64,000 bases of DNA from an uncultured Tateyamaria sp. (GTDB taxonomy: Bacteria; Pseudomonadota; Alphaproteobacteria; Rhodobacterales; Rhodobacteraceae). The notes under the pieces are model-generated. The model made no database searches, had not been told where the DNA came from, and was given only the letters and a program-made list of their open reading frames with translations. The DNA is taken from NCBI RefSeq assembly GCF_947503465.1, contig NZ_CANNDN010000001.1, forward strand, positions 992,001 through 1,056,000, read 5' to 3'. A program made the position numbers and the translations under genes. This document shows positions 33,385 to 42,235 of this stretch, in pieces; position 1 is the first letter of the stretch, and each line of letters begins with the position of its first letter.

Positions 33385-34454
33385 GCGTCAAGTACATCCC
33401 CGTTCAGTGGAACCCGAACAAATGGATCTATGATGCCGTGATGCTGGCGGGTGTGGCCGCGTTCCTGTGGGTGTTCCTGTACCTGACCCCCGGTGTGCTC
33501 AGCCACGAGCGCCCGATCAACCCGCAAATCCACAATGCCCGCGCCTTTGGCGCCTGTGCCTTTGTCATGCTGACCGTGATCCTGTGCATCGGCCCCGCCG
33601 CGCGGCTGGACCCGCGGTTCCTGCCCCTGCTCTACAATCGGCGCCATTTCGGTGTGATGACGGCCTTTGTCGCGCTGACCCATGCGGGCTACATCCTGAA
33701 CTGGTACTTCAATTTCTCCAGTTCCGACAAATATGTTGGCCTGCTCTATGCCAATTCCAGCTTTGGGCAGATCGCCGGATTTCCTTTTGAACTGTTTGGC
33801 ATCTTTGCGTTGGTTTGCCTGCTGATCCTGGCGGCGACATCCCATGACTTCTGGCTGAAATTCCTGACACCGCCGGTGTGGAAGCGGCTGCATTACCTGA
33901 TCTATGCCGCCTATTTCTCGGTCGCGGCGCATGTGTCGCTGGGCATCCTGCAGGACCAGCAGAACCACGTGTTCACCGCGCTGTTCATCGCGGGTGCGGG
34001 TGTCGTGATCGTTCTGCACCTGGCCGCATGGTGGCAAGAACGGGCCGAGGCCGCCGCCAAGGATGGCGCCTGGGCCGAGGTGGCCCGTGTGGGCGATTTC
34101 CGCGAAGGCTTTGCCAAGATCGCCAAGCTGGCCAGCGGCGACCGCGTGGCCGTCTACCTGATGGAGGGCAAGCTGAGCGCCATTTCCAATGCCTGCGCCC
34201 ACCAGAACGGGCCGTTGGGCGAGGGCAGGATCATCGACTGTCTTGTGACCTGTCCGTGGCACGGGTTCCAGTATGATGTGCGCACGGGCCGCTCGCCTGC
34301 GCCCTTCACCGAAAAGGTGCCCACCTACCGCGTCCGCATCGTGGACGGCATGGTCGAAGTGCATCCCGACGCCAACCCGCCCGGCACCTATGTCGAGCCT
34401 GTGCCCCTGCCAGCCCCGGCCCCCGAGCCGCCCGAGGAAGGAGCCCCGGCATGA
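33381..34454 (+). CDS. Ferric-reductase-like membrane protein fused to a Rieske domain
   Basis: A 357-residue fusion. Residues about 15-215 hold six hydrophobic segments with a ferric-reductase/MsrQ-like pattern and candidate haem-b His at 101, 155, 171 and 184. Residues about 230-340 are a Rieske [2Fe-2S] domain: C272-x-H274 (CAHQNGPLG) and C291-x2-H294 (CPWHGF). A Pro-rich tail follows. This places an Fe-S centre and b haems in one chain, so transmembrane electron transfer is likely; donor and acceptor are unknown. It overlaps genes on both sides by ATGA. Confidence 0.88.
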   Translation: MSVKYIPVQWNPNKWIYDAVMLAGVAAFLWVFLYLTPGVLSHERPINPQIHNARAFGACAFVMLTVILCIGPAARLDPRFLPLLYNRRHFGVMTAFVALTHAGYILNWYFNFSSSDKYVGLLYANSSFGQIAGFPFELFGIFALVCLLILAATSHDFWLKFLTPPVWKRLHYLIYAAYFSVAAHVSLGILQDQQNHVFTALFIAGAGVVIVLHLAAWWQERAEAAAKDGAWAEVARVGDFREGFAKIAKLASGDRVAVYLMEGKLSAISNACAHQNGPLGEGRIIDCLVTCPWHGFQYDVRTGRSPAPFTEKVPTYRVRIVDGMVEVHPDANPPGTYVEPVPLPAPAPEPPEEGAPA

Positions 34455-35206
34455 GCGAGAAACCGTTTTTCGTCGGCTACGCCCCCGCGCCCGGTCCGCT
34501 GCGGACTTTTCTGATCACCGCCTGTGCGCTGCTGATCGCGGGCCTTGGGGCTGCGGGCTTTCTGATGGGTGCCACCCAGGACGACCCCGGCCCGGGCGCC
34601 TTCCGCTTTGACTATGGCCGCCAGACGGTGACGGGCGTAGTCGAGATGACCCCGTATCCCGTCATCCACGTGGTCGAGGGCAATGACCGGATCAAACCGG
34701 GCGACAGTTTCATGATGACGGCGGGTGGCAAATCCGGCGTCGATGGCCGTGCCATGCCGCTTGACGGGCAACTGGCGCAGGTGTCGGGTATCGTGCTGGA
34801 GCGCGGCGACCTTTACATGATGCAGCTGCGCGGGGGCCGGAACGGCATTCAGGCCGCCGAGGGAGACGCGCCCGAGATCGTGCCGGAACCGAAAGGGCGC
34901 TGGCAACTGACGGGCGAGATTTGCGACGGCAAATGCCTGGCCGGGGCCATGCGCCCGGGCCGTGGCCTTGCCCACAAGGCCTGCGCCAACCTGTGCCTGC
35001 TGGGCGACGTGCCGCCCATCTTCGTGTCGACCCAGCCTGTCATGGGCGAGGAATTCCTGCTGGTCATCGGCCCGGACGGCACGCGCCTGCCGCGCGAGGC
35101 CTATGATTACGTGGCCCAGTTCATCACCGCCGAGGGCGAGATCACCAAACATGGCGACCTGCTGATCTGGGAGATTGACGTGGACAGCATCGAGGTGACG
35201 GAATGA
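34451..35206 (+). CDS. Membrane-anchored protein with conserved Cys/His motif
   Basis: A 251-residue protein: one N-terminal membrane helix (about 18-42), then a soluble, probably periplasmic, domain. A striking motif at about 155-190 combines GEICDGKC, GAMRPGRGLAHKACANLC and GDVPPIFV; its four Cys and one His could bind a metal or cluster. It is the third gene of the overlapping operon and a plausible redox partner of the Rieske fusion. No characterised family is recognised. Confidence 0.75.
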   Translation: MSEKPFFVGYAPAPGPLRTFLITACALLIAGLGAAGFLMGATQDDPGPGAFRFDYGRQTVTGVVEMTPYPVIHVVEGNDRIKPGDSFMMTAGGKSGVDGRAMPLDGQLAQVSGIVLERGDLYMMQLRGGRNGIQAAEGDAPEIVPEPKGRWQLTGEICDGKCLAGAMRPGRGLAHKACANLCLLGDVPPIFVSTQPVMGEEFLLVIGPDGTRLPREAYDYVAQFITAEGEITKHGDLLIWEIDVDSIEVTE

Positions 35207-35466
35207 AACGCATCCTCTGGCTGGTCATTGCCGCCCTTGCCGCCGCGATCCTCTTCTATGTCTCGCGGTTCTGGTATCTGCGGCTCTGGCCGCGCGACGG
35301 CCTTTTCGGCATCGACGCGCTGCGGCCCCAGGGCGGTCTTGTGGGCCAATGGCTGCGCGGCACGGATTTCGCCCCGTTCGAACTGCTGATCTGGGCCATC
35401 GGCGCGTTCTTGATCCTGACGGTCCTGCAAAAACTGTACGATCTGCTGAACCCACCGCCAGAATGA
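35203..35466 (+). CDS. Small two-helix membrane protein
   Basis: An 87-residue protein with two hydrophobic segments (3-22 and 58-78) and a basic loop (RLWPRDGLFG). It overlaps the previous gene by ATGA and is the last gene of the four-gene operon. Unknown function. Confidence 0.72.
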   Translation: MKRILWLVIAALAAAILFYVSRFWYLRLWPRDGLFGIDALRPQGGLVGQWLRGTDFAPFELLIWAIGAFLILTVLQKLYDLLNPPPE

Positions 35467-35545
35467 CCGATCTTCGGTCTTTTGCGATACACGCCTGCCG
35501 CGTATAGTGCCGCAAAACCGCGAAAACGCAGACCTACAGGCACCC

Positions 35546-36553
35546 ATGGCACGCAAGACCAAGAAAACGGCCCCCAAGACGTTCAACATCGCCCTTGTCG
35601 GGCAAGCGGGGCGATTGGGGTACGAGGCCCTGTTGTTCATGGCGTCGCTGCGCGCCAAAAGCCCCGGGTTCAAGGGTCGCATCCTGATTGCCGAACCGCA
35701 GCCCGGCCCGCTCTGGCCCAAGGACCCGCGCATGTCGGGTGATGTACGGGACGCGCTGACTGCCCTTGGCGCTGAAATCGTGCCGTTCCACAACCGGCAT
35801 TTCGGCGACGCCTATCCCTATGGCAACAAGATCGAGATGCTGACGGCCCTGCCCAAGGGCGCACCGTTTGTGTTCTTCGACAGTGACACGCTGGTGCTGG
35901 GCGATCTGGCCAAGGTGCCGTTTGACTTTGACTATCCCTCTGCGTCGCTGCGGCGCGAAGGCACCTGGCCGCAGATCGAGCTGTATGGCCCGGGCTATAC
36001 CGAAATCTGGAAGTCGCTGTATGACCGTTTCGATCTGGATTTCGAAAGCAGCCTGGACCTGTCCGAACCCGACGAATACTGGCAGCGCTACCTGTACTTC
36101 AACGCGGGTTTCTTCTTTGGCGCCTGCCCGCATGCCTTTGGTGAACGGTTTCTCCACTACGCCCTGTCCATCCGCGACGACGCCCCGGGCCCGTTGGTGT
36201 GCCAATCGCTGGACCCCTGGCTGGACCAGGTGGCGCTGCCCCTGGTGATCCATGGACTGGGCGGCGGGCGCGACAGTGCCGTCCATGGCCATCTGGATGG
36301 GGATGTGACCTGCCACTACCGCTTCTTCCCGCTGCTTTACGCCCGCGAAAGCGAGGCGGTCATCGCCACGCTGGAAGAGGTTACCGCCCCCAACAAGATC
36401 AAGAAGGTGCTCAAGGGCTATGACCCGATCAAGCGCATGGTGTTCCAGGGGCGCGGGGCCAAGGTGCGGGCGCTGTTTGACCAGGACGACATGCCGCGCC
36501 GCGAACAGGCCATCCGCAACCGGATCAAGTCCAACGGGTTCTGGATGCGCTGA
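35546..36553 (+). CDS. Glycosyltransferase-like protein (GT-A DxD motif)
   Basis: A 335-residue soluble protein. An N-terminal Rossmann-like start (FNIALVGQAGRLGYEALLF) and FFDSDTLVLGDL (about 110-121), a DxD-like metal site as in GT8-type transferases, support a nucleotide-sugar enzyme. A basic C-terminus (about 280-335) may bind nucleic acid or membranes. Closely related sequences are known to me only as hypothetical. The ATG at 35546 begins MARKTKKTAPKT; an upstream in-frame ATG at 35507 is less likely. Confidence 0.6.
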   Translation: MARKTKKTAPKTFNIALVGQAGRLGYEALLFMASLRAKSPGFKGRILIAEPQPGPLWPKDPRMSGDVRDALTALGAEIVPFHNRHFGDAYPYGNKIEMLTALPKGAPFVFFDSDTLVLGDLAKVPFDFDYPSASLRREGTWPQIELYGPGYTEIWKSLYDRFDLDFESSLDLSEPDEYWQRYLYFNAGFFFGACPHAFGERFLHYALSIRDDAPGPLVCQSLDPWLDQVALPLVIHGLGGGRDSAVHGHLDGDVTCHYRFFPLLYARESEAVIATLEEVTAPNKIKKVLKGYDPIKRMVFQGRGAKVRALFDQDDMPRREQAIRNRIKSNGFWMR

Positions 36554-36692
36554 CGCCCCCCGTGACGCTGCGTCATCGGGACGCGATGACCATTTTGAGA
36601 CGTTTGAGGTCGTTTTTCCCCTTACGCTAGGGCACGCCGGTTATTATTTGACCAGTCAATAAAACTTCAACCCCAACATTCGAAAGACTGAG

Positions 36693-37121
36693 ATGCCACA
36701 GTCCATGGAACGTTTTTTGACGCAACTTTCGCACGCCTTCTGCAACGACGCGCTTTTGCAGTTGGCGCAGAATTTCACCTATCCCCTGCCGCTTTACACG
36801 GAAGGCGAATTGTTGGTCTTTGGCGCGCCCAGCGCGCTGGTCGAGGCGCTGTCGCATTATCGCGACGCCGCCCGCAAGGCCGACATCACCCGCATCACGC
36901 CGCGGGTCATCGCATCGGGGCTACCGCACAAGGGGTACTCGAACCTGTGGGTGGAATGGGACCATTTCGACAGCGCCGACCGCCTGATCTGCAGCAGTCA
37001 GGTCCGCTATGCGGTGTTTCAGGACAAGATGGCGCTGTCGCCCAGGATCGAAATGATCGACTACAAGGCACTTGGGTTCCCGGAAGTGTCCGACGCCCTG
37101 CCCCTGATGAAGTCCGCGTGA
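36693..37121 (+). CDS. Hypothetical protein (NTF2-like)
   Basis: A 142-residue soluble protein with an N-terminal helix (FLTQLSHAFCNDALLQLAQNF), PLPLYTEGELLVFG and paired C-terminal strands (YSNLWVEWDHFDSADRLICSS, VRYAVF), resembling a SnoaL/NTF2 fold. No catalytic motif. Stands alone between the glycosyltransferase-like gene and metY. Confidence 0.7.
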   Translation: MPQSMERFLTQLSHAFCNDALLQLAQNFTYPLPLYTEGELLVFGAPSALVEALSHYRDAARKADITRITPRVIASGLPHKGYSNLWVEWDHFDSADRLICSSQVRYAVFQDKMALSPRIEMIDYKALGFPEVSDALPLMKSA

Positions 37122-37152
37122 GGGCGCACCCTGCCCTTGCCCCCCTCGGCGC

Positions 37153-37176
37153 CATTGCCTAACCATGCAGGCAATG
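37153..37176 (+). promoter_or_regulatory. Inverted repeat in the metY leader
   Basis: CATTGCCT, eight-base spacer, AGGCAATG: an 8-bp perfect stem 47 bp before metY. It could be an operator or a leader hairpin. It does not show the conserved core of the SAM-II or SAM/SAH riboswitches that often precede met genes in this group. Confidence 0.4.
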
Positions 37177-37222
37177 ACAGTGACCCGGCGCATCCCGCGC
37201 GCCGCAGGTGGGAGAGACAGAC

Positions 37223-38515
37223 ATGACCGACGGCCCCAAATACGGCTTTGACACCCTTCAAATTCACGCGGGCGCCCGGCCCGACCCGGCCACGGGCGCG
37301 CGCCAGACGCCGATCTACCAGTCGACCGCCTTTGTCTTTCGCGATGCCGAACACGCCGCCGCGCTCTTCAACCTGCAAGAGGTTGGCTACATCTACTCGC
37401 GCCTGACCAACCCGACGGTGGCAGTGTTGCAGGAACGTGTCGCCACGCTCGAAGGGGGCGTCGGTGCCGTCTGTTGTTCGTCGGGCCATGCGGCCCAGAT
37501 CATGGCGCTGTTTCCCCTGATGGCGCCGGGCCTGAACGTGGTGGTGTCCACCCGTCTTTATGGCGGCACGGTCACGCAGTTCAGCCAGACCATCAAACGC
37601 TTCGGCTGGGAGGCGACCTTTGTCGATTTCGACGATCTGGACGCGGTGAAAGCGGCGATTGATGACAACACCCGCGCCGTGTTCTGCGAGGCCATCGCGA
37701 ATCCCGGCGGCTACATCACCGATCTCGACGCGATTTCGGCGATCGCGGATGCTGCCGAAATCCCGCTGATCGTCGACAACACGTCCGCCACGCCGTACCT
37801 GTGCCGCCCCATTGAACACGGGGCCACGCTGGTGGTGCATTCGACCACCAAGTACCTGACCGGCAACGGCACTGTCACCGGCGGCGTGGTCGTGGACAGC
37901 GGCACCTTCGACTGGTCCGCCAATGACAAGTTCCCGTCGCTCAGCGCACCCGAGCCCGCCTATCACGGCCTCAAGTTTCACGAGGCATTCGGTCCGCTGG
38001 CCTTCACCTTCCACGGCATCGCCATCGGTCTGCGCGATCTGGGCATGACGATGAACCCGCAAGCGGCGCATTACACGCTGATGGGCACCGAAACCCTGTC
38101 GCTGCGCATGGACCGGCATGTGGAAAACGCGGTCAGGATCGCCGAATGGCTGGAGAAGGATGACCGCGTTGACTACGTCACCTATGCGGGCCTCAAATCC
38201 TCGCCCTACTATGACCGGGTGGCCAAGATCTGCCCCCGTGGCGCGGGTGGGCTGTTCACCTTCGCGGTCAAGGGCGGCTATGACGCCTGCGTCAAGCTGG
38301 TGAACGCGCTCGAGATCTTCAGCCACGTGGCGAACCTGGGCGACGCACGGTCCCTGATCATCCACTCGGCGTCCACAACGCACCGGCAATTGACGGTGGA
38401 CCAGCAACGCGCCGCAGGGGCCGCGCCAGAGGTGGTCCGGGTGTCCATCGGGATCGAGGACGCCGACGACCTGATCGCCGACCTTGACCAGGCGCTGTCC
38501 AAAGCGGTGAGCTGA
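37223..38515 (+). CDS. metY: O-acetylhomoserine aminocarboxypropyltransferase/cysteine synthase
   Basis: A 430-residue Cys/Met-metabolism PLP enzyme. The PLP Lys lies in HSTTKYLTGNG at about 208-218; PIYQSTAFVF, YSRLTNPTVAVLQERVA and EAIANPGG are MetY/MetZ hallmarks. It sulfhydrylates O-acetylhomoserine to homocysteine. GGGAG precedes ATG 37223. Confidence 0.95.
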   Translation: MTDGPKYGFDTLQIHAGARPDPATGARQTPIYQSTAFVFRDAEHAAALFNLQEVGYIYSRLTNPTVAVLQERVATLEGGVGAVCCSSGHAAQIMALFPLMAPGLNVVVSTRLYGGTVTQFSQTIKRFGWEATFVDFDDLDAVKAAIDDNTRAVFCEAIANPGGYITDLDAISAIADAAEIPLIVDNTSATPYLCRPIEHGATLVVHSTTKYLTGNGTVTGGVVVDSGTFDWSANDKFPSLSAPEPAYHGLKFHEAFGPLAFTFHGIAIGLRDLGMTMNPQAAHYTLMGTETLSLRMDRHVENAVRIAEWLEKDDRVDYVTYAGLKSSPYYDRVAKICPRGAGGLFTFAVKGGYDACVKLVNALEIFSHVANLGDARSLIIHSASTTHRQLTVDQQRAAGAAPEVVRVSIGIEDADDLIADLDQALSKAVS

Positions 38516-38528
38516 GCCGTTTCAGACC

Positions 38529-38554
38529 GGGCGCAGGGTCAGACACCTGCGCCC
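38529..38554 (+). terminator. Hairpin after metY
   Basis: GGGCGCAGG/CCTGCGCCC stem with an eight-base loop 13 bp after the stop codon, followed by a second GGGGC-AAA-GCCCC hairpin. No T-tract, so efficiency is uncertain; it separates metY from the convergent SIMPL gene. Confidence 0.55.
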
Positions 38555-38603
38555 GCAATGGGGCAAAGCCCCTCCAATCTGTCGTCGCGCAGCGGCCTTT
38601 GCA

Positions 38604-39281
38604 TCACGGCTCCAGCGCGAACTCCATCGACACCGTGGCGCGGATCGTCACCTCACCCGCTGCAATCGGCACATCCGCCGCACGCGCGGCAAACAGCTCG
38701 GGACGCGGGCCACCCGCGCCCCCTTCGCTCAACCTCAGCACCGGACCCAGGGTCAGGCCCGCCGCCGCACTCAACTGTTGCGCCTTCTCCAGCGCCTCCC
38801 GCACTGCCGCCGCACGCGCCTCCGCCTCGGCCGCGCTCGGGTCCTGCACCTGAAAGGACAGACCGTTGAACGTGTTGGCGCCCGCGTCCAGCACCTTGTC
38901 CAGCACCGCGCCCAACCCGTCCAGATCGCGCACCCGCACCGTCACCATGGTGCGCGCCTCAAACCCCGTGATCGTGCGCGGCCCGCTCGCGCGCGTGTCC
39001 CAGACCGGCCCGACACTCAGTTGCGACGTCTGGATATCCCGCGCCGCAACGCCTTCGCCCCCCAGCACGTCAATCAACGCCCTAGCATCCGCACCGACCT
39101 TGGCCATCGCCGCCCCGGCGGTCTTGTCCACATGCACAACACCCAAAGAGATCACGGCCATGTCCGGCACAACCGCCACCTGCCCTGCGCCCGACACCGA
39201 CAGGACAGGCGGGGCGGTCTCGGCCCAGGCCCACCCAACCAGCAAAGTCCACGCAATTGCACTGAATACGATCCGCCTCAT
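38604..39281 (-). CDS. Periplasmic SIMPL-domain protein
   Basis: A 225-residue exported protein: signal peptide 1-21 then a SIMPL/BP26 (DUF541) domain. Typical elements are VSGAGQVAVVPDMAVISLGV at the start, RTITGFEARTMVTVRVRD and a long helix rich in Ala/Glu (EAEARAAAVREALEKAQQLSAAAG). Family members are outer-envelope oligomers linked to oxidative stress. GGGAG precedes ATG 39281. Confidence 0.92.
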   Translation of the reverse strand: MRRIVFSAIAWTLLVGWAWAETAPPVLSVSGAGQVAVVPDMAVISLGVVHVDKTAGAAMAKVGADARALIDVLGGEGVAARDIQTSQLSVGPVWDTRASGPRTITGFEARTMVTVRVRDLDGLGAVLDKVLDAGANTFNGLSFQVQDPSAAEAEARAAAVREALEKAQQLSAAAGLTLGPVLRLSEGGAGGPRPELFAARAADVPIAAGEVTIRATVSMEFALEP

Positions 39282-39442
39282 GGCACGCTCCCTGTCCAAG
39301 ATGCCCCCACAGTGCCTTTGGCTGCGACGACGGTACACCCCCATCACACGGCTTTTTCTTTGCATGGGCAAAGACCTGCTTTATTCTTTGCCTAACCACT
39401 CTTTGTGTTCCGTTTGGGGCATCCACTTGCTATGGGCCGATC

Positions 39443-42028
39443 ATGAAGCCTGAATTCGCGCTTTCCTTGTCATTCGACGGGATCCGTCTGCTGCACCGCG
39501 CGGCAGGGGGCTGGCACGCGGTTGGATCGGTGGATGTCGGGACGGCCAACCTGAACAAGGACCTCGGTGCCCTGCGCAAAAAGGCGCACGCGGTGAAGAC
39601 CAAGCGGGTGCGGACCAAGCTGATCATTCCCGATGACCAGATCAAGTACCTGACCATCGACACCGGCGACGTGGACGACGACGCCCGCCGCGACGCGGCG
39701 CGGATCGCCCTGGATGGCGCAACGCCCTATCCCGTGGACGCGCTGGCCTTCGACATCTCGACCGAAGGGGCCAGGACGCATATCGCCGCCGTCGCCCGCG
39801 AAACCCTGACCGAGGCCGAAGCCTTTGCCGTGGAACATAAATTCCATCCGGTCAGTTTCGTGGCGGCGCCGGAGGGTGACGGGTTCCTGGGCGAGCCGTT
39901 CTTTGGCCAGACGGCATATGCCGTCAATGTTCTGCCTGACGGCGCCAAGGTCGAACCCGATGGCATCCGCGTCGTGGTCGTCGCGCCACCAGACCCGGAT
40001 CCCGAACCGGCCGAGACAGCGGAGACATCCGAAAGCGAACCGCAAAAGGACGCGGCCCCGGCACCGGACCCCGCCCAGGACGCGACACCGGCGGCACAGC
40101 CGGACGCCGCACCACGTCCGAAGCCGCAACTCCTTGAGAACCCGGTTGAGCCCGATCTCGCGGCCAAACCGGACGCAACGCCGGACGCGGCCCCCAAGGA
40201 CGACGAACAGCCCGACAGTGGCCCCGCCGCCCCGGACCAGGACCCGGACACCGACCCGGACCCGGCAGAGGATGTGGACGGTTCGGCCCTGATGGGCTTT
40301 GCCACGCGGCGGCGCGCCAATGGGGGCACGGCCGCGCCCTTGGGCGGCGTCACACGCGATCCACCCGCCAGGAAACCTGCCGCGCGTCTGACAGTCGGCG
40401 ATGCGCCGGCGGATGCCGACACGCCCACGCCCGTCCTCAATCCGCAACAGGCCGCCGCCGAAAGCCTGCGCGCGGCCCCGCCGATTGCCGCACTTCCCGA
40501 CGATCCGGTCCCGCCCCCGGTGGACAAGCCGGCGGACAAGGGGGGCTTCCTGTCGCGGCGCAAACCCAAACGGGTGCCGCCAGCGCCGCCCGCAGCCTCG
40601 GGCGCCCGCGCCGCGCGCACCGCGCAACCGGCCCCTGCCACCGGCGCCACGGCTGCCGAAGCGCAGCGGATGACCGTGTTCGGTGCACGCGCCGATGTGC
40701 AGGTCGGTGGCAAACCGCGCTTTCTGGGCCTGATCCTGACGGCCATCCTGCTGGTCTTTCTGGCCGGTGTGGCCGCCTGGGCGTCCGTCTTCCTGGATGA
40801 CGGGCTGGCCAAGCTGTTTCCAAAGCGCGAACGCACGCTGGCCTCGACCCTGCCTGCGGATGCCGTGGACGCGCTGGCCGAAGACGTGGGCGCGACAATC
40901 GACCTTGAACCGACCGGCGACAGCGGAGACGAATTGATCGTCGCCTCGCTGAATGAAGGGCTGAGCGACGGGCTGACGGCCGAAGACGCCGCCGTTCTGG
41001 ACGCGCTGCGCGACCCGCAACCGGACCCCGCCGCCCAACAGGAACTGGACAAGGCCGCGCTCGAAGCACGCTATGCCGTCACCGGCATCTGGCCCCGCGC
41101 GCCACAGACACCGCCGCCGCCCACGGACCTGATCCAGCTGGAAGACCTCTATATCACCGGCATCGATCCGATCAGCCCCGCGCTGGATGCCATCGCCCTG
41201 CCGGGCGCGGACAGCTTTCTGACCGATGTCGCCCTGCCCGACGTGACCTCGCCCCCGGCGGCGGGCACGAATTTCGCCTTTGACGAAAACGGGCGCATCG
41301 TGCCCACCGAGGACGGCGCGCTCAGCCCCGATGGGTTCACCGTGTTCCTGGGCCGCCCGCCCGTGGAACCACCCGCAGATGCACGCCAGCAGGCCGAAGA
41401 GACCCCGGACACGCAAACGGTCCCCGATGCGGCAACCCGGCAATTGGCGGCACAGCGCCCGCGCGCGCGGCCTGCGGACCTTGTTGAACAGAATGAACGC
41501 GCCACCCTGGGCGGTCTGTCCCGATCGGAACTGGCACTGTTGCGGCCGCGCCTGCGCCCCGCCGCCCCGCAAGAGGCCGAAGTGCCGCAGGACGTGGACG
41601 AACCTGACCTGGCAGAGGCCGAAGCCGCCGCCACGATCAGCCCGCTGGCGGCCGCGCAATCCTACCGGCCCCAGACCCGGCCCGGCAACTTCGACCGGAT
41701 TGTCGCCCGCGCCAGCCGCGCAGAGCCCACGCCTGCGCGTGTGGCAGCCGTTGCGCCGCGCACGGTAACGCCGTCAATCCCGTCATCGGCGTCCGTCGCG
41801 CGCGAAGCCACCGTGCGCAACGCCATCAACCTCAGCCGCGTGAACCTGATCGGGGTCTACGGCACGCCGTCCAACCGCCGCGCGCTGGTGCGGTTGAAGA
41901 ACGGACGCTACCAAAAGGTGAAGGTGGGTGACCGGTTTGATGGCGGACGGGTGTCGGCCATCGGCGACAGCGAATTGCGCTATCAAAAGGGCAACCGGAA
42001 CGTCGTACTCAAGATGCCCAGCGGGTGA
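39443..42028 (+). CDS. PilM-like/PilP-GspC-like single-chain membrane protein
   Basis: An 861-residue protein. Residues 1-150 resemble an ASKHA/PilM-type domain (FALSLSFDGIRLL, RTKLIIPDDQIKYL). About 180-420 is Pro/Ala/Asp-rich and disordered. One membrane helix lies at about 425-448 (GLILTAILLVFLAGVAAWAS). A second low-complexity part follows, and residues 790-861 form a PilP/GspC-like beta module (RVNLIGVYGTPSNRRALVRL, KVGDRFDGGRVSAI). Cytoplasmic and periplasmic modules in one bitopic chain could link inner-membrane machinery across the membrane. Roseobacter homologues are often mislabelled by their low-complexity region. Confidence 0.75.
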   Translation: MKPEFALSLSFDGIRLLHRAAGGWHAVGSVDVGTANLNKDLGALRKKAHAVKTKRVRTKLIIPDDQIKYLTIDTGDVDDDARRDAARIALDGATPYPVDALAFDISTEGARTHIAAVARETLTEAEAFAVEHKFHPVSFVAAPEGDGFLGEPFFGQTAYAVNVLPDGAKVEPDGIRVVVVAPPDPDPEPAETAETSESEPQKDAAPAPDPAQDATPAAQPDAAPRPKPQLLENPVEPDLAAKPDATPDAAPKDDEQPDSGPAAPDQDPDTDPDPAEDVDGSALMGFATRRRANGGTAAPLGGVTRDPPARKPAARLTVGDAPADADTPTPVLNPQQAAAESLRAAPPIAALPDDPVPPPVDKPADKGGFLSRRKPKRVPPAPPAASGARAARTAQPAPATGATAAEAQRMTVFGARADVQVGGKPRFLGLILTAILLVFLAGVAAWASVFLDDGLAKLFPKRERTLASTLPADAVDALAEDVGATIDLEPTGDSGDELIVASLNEGLSDGLTAEDAAVLDALRDPQPDPAAQQELDKAALEARYAVTGIWPRAPQTPPPPTDLIQLEDLYITGIDPISPALDAIALPGADSFLTDVALPDVTSPPAAGTNFAFDENGRIVPTEDGALSPDGFTVFLGRPPVEPPADARQQAEETPDTQTVPDAATRQLAAQRPRARPADLVEQNERATLGGLSRSELALLRPRLRPAAPQEAEVPQDVDEPDLAEAEAAATISPLAAAQSYRPQTRPGNFDRIVARASRAEPTPARVAAVAPRTVTPSIPSSASVAREATVRNAINLSRVNLIGVYGTPSNRRALVRLKNGRYQKVKVGDRFDGGRVSAIGDSELRYQKGNRNVVLKMPSG

Positions 42029-42106
42029 CACCTGCACGCCCCCCGGCGCGCATCACACCGTCGGGTGCGCATCCCCTGCGCGCCATGCGCGGGACGGTCT
42101 GCAAAA

Positions 42107-42178
42107 TCGGTGCGCAATAAATGCGCACCCTACGCCCCCCCGCGCATCACTCCGTAGGGTGCGCATTCACTGCGCACC
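42107..42178. repeat. 26-bp inverted repeat (GTAGGGTGCGCA family)
   Basis: The left arm GGTGCGCAATAAATGCGCAC..., an 18-base spacer, and the right arm CGTAGGGTGCGCATTCACTG... match at all but two or three positions. A degenerate partial copy (GTCGGGTGCGCATCCCCTGC) precedes it. GTAGGGTG.GCA repeats are dispersed in many bacterial genomes and resemble non-autonomous mobile or REP-like elements. Confidence 0.7.
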
Positions 42179-42180
42179 AC

Positions 42181-42222
42181 CACGCCCATCTCACCACGCC
42201 CATCTCACCACGCCCATCTCAC
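42181..42222. repeat. 14-bp tandem repeat, three exact copies
   Basis: CACGCCCATCTCAC repeated three times without interruption, followed by a degenerate fourth, ending 14 bp before the hpd stop codon. Confidence 0.9.
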
Positions 42223-42235
42223 CACGACGACAAAA

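Noticed and set aside
37122-37222. SAM-II or SAM/SAH riboswitch before metY
   Set aside because: Only one simple 8-bp hairpin is present; the conserved pseudoknot core is not recognisable.
39470-41659. 729-codon open frame antisense to the 861-aa protein
   Set aside because: Arg/Gly-rich shadow typical of the complement of Pro/Ala-rich coding sequence.
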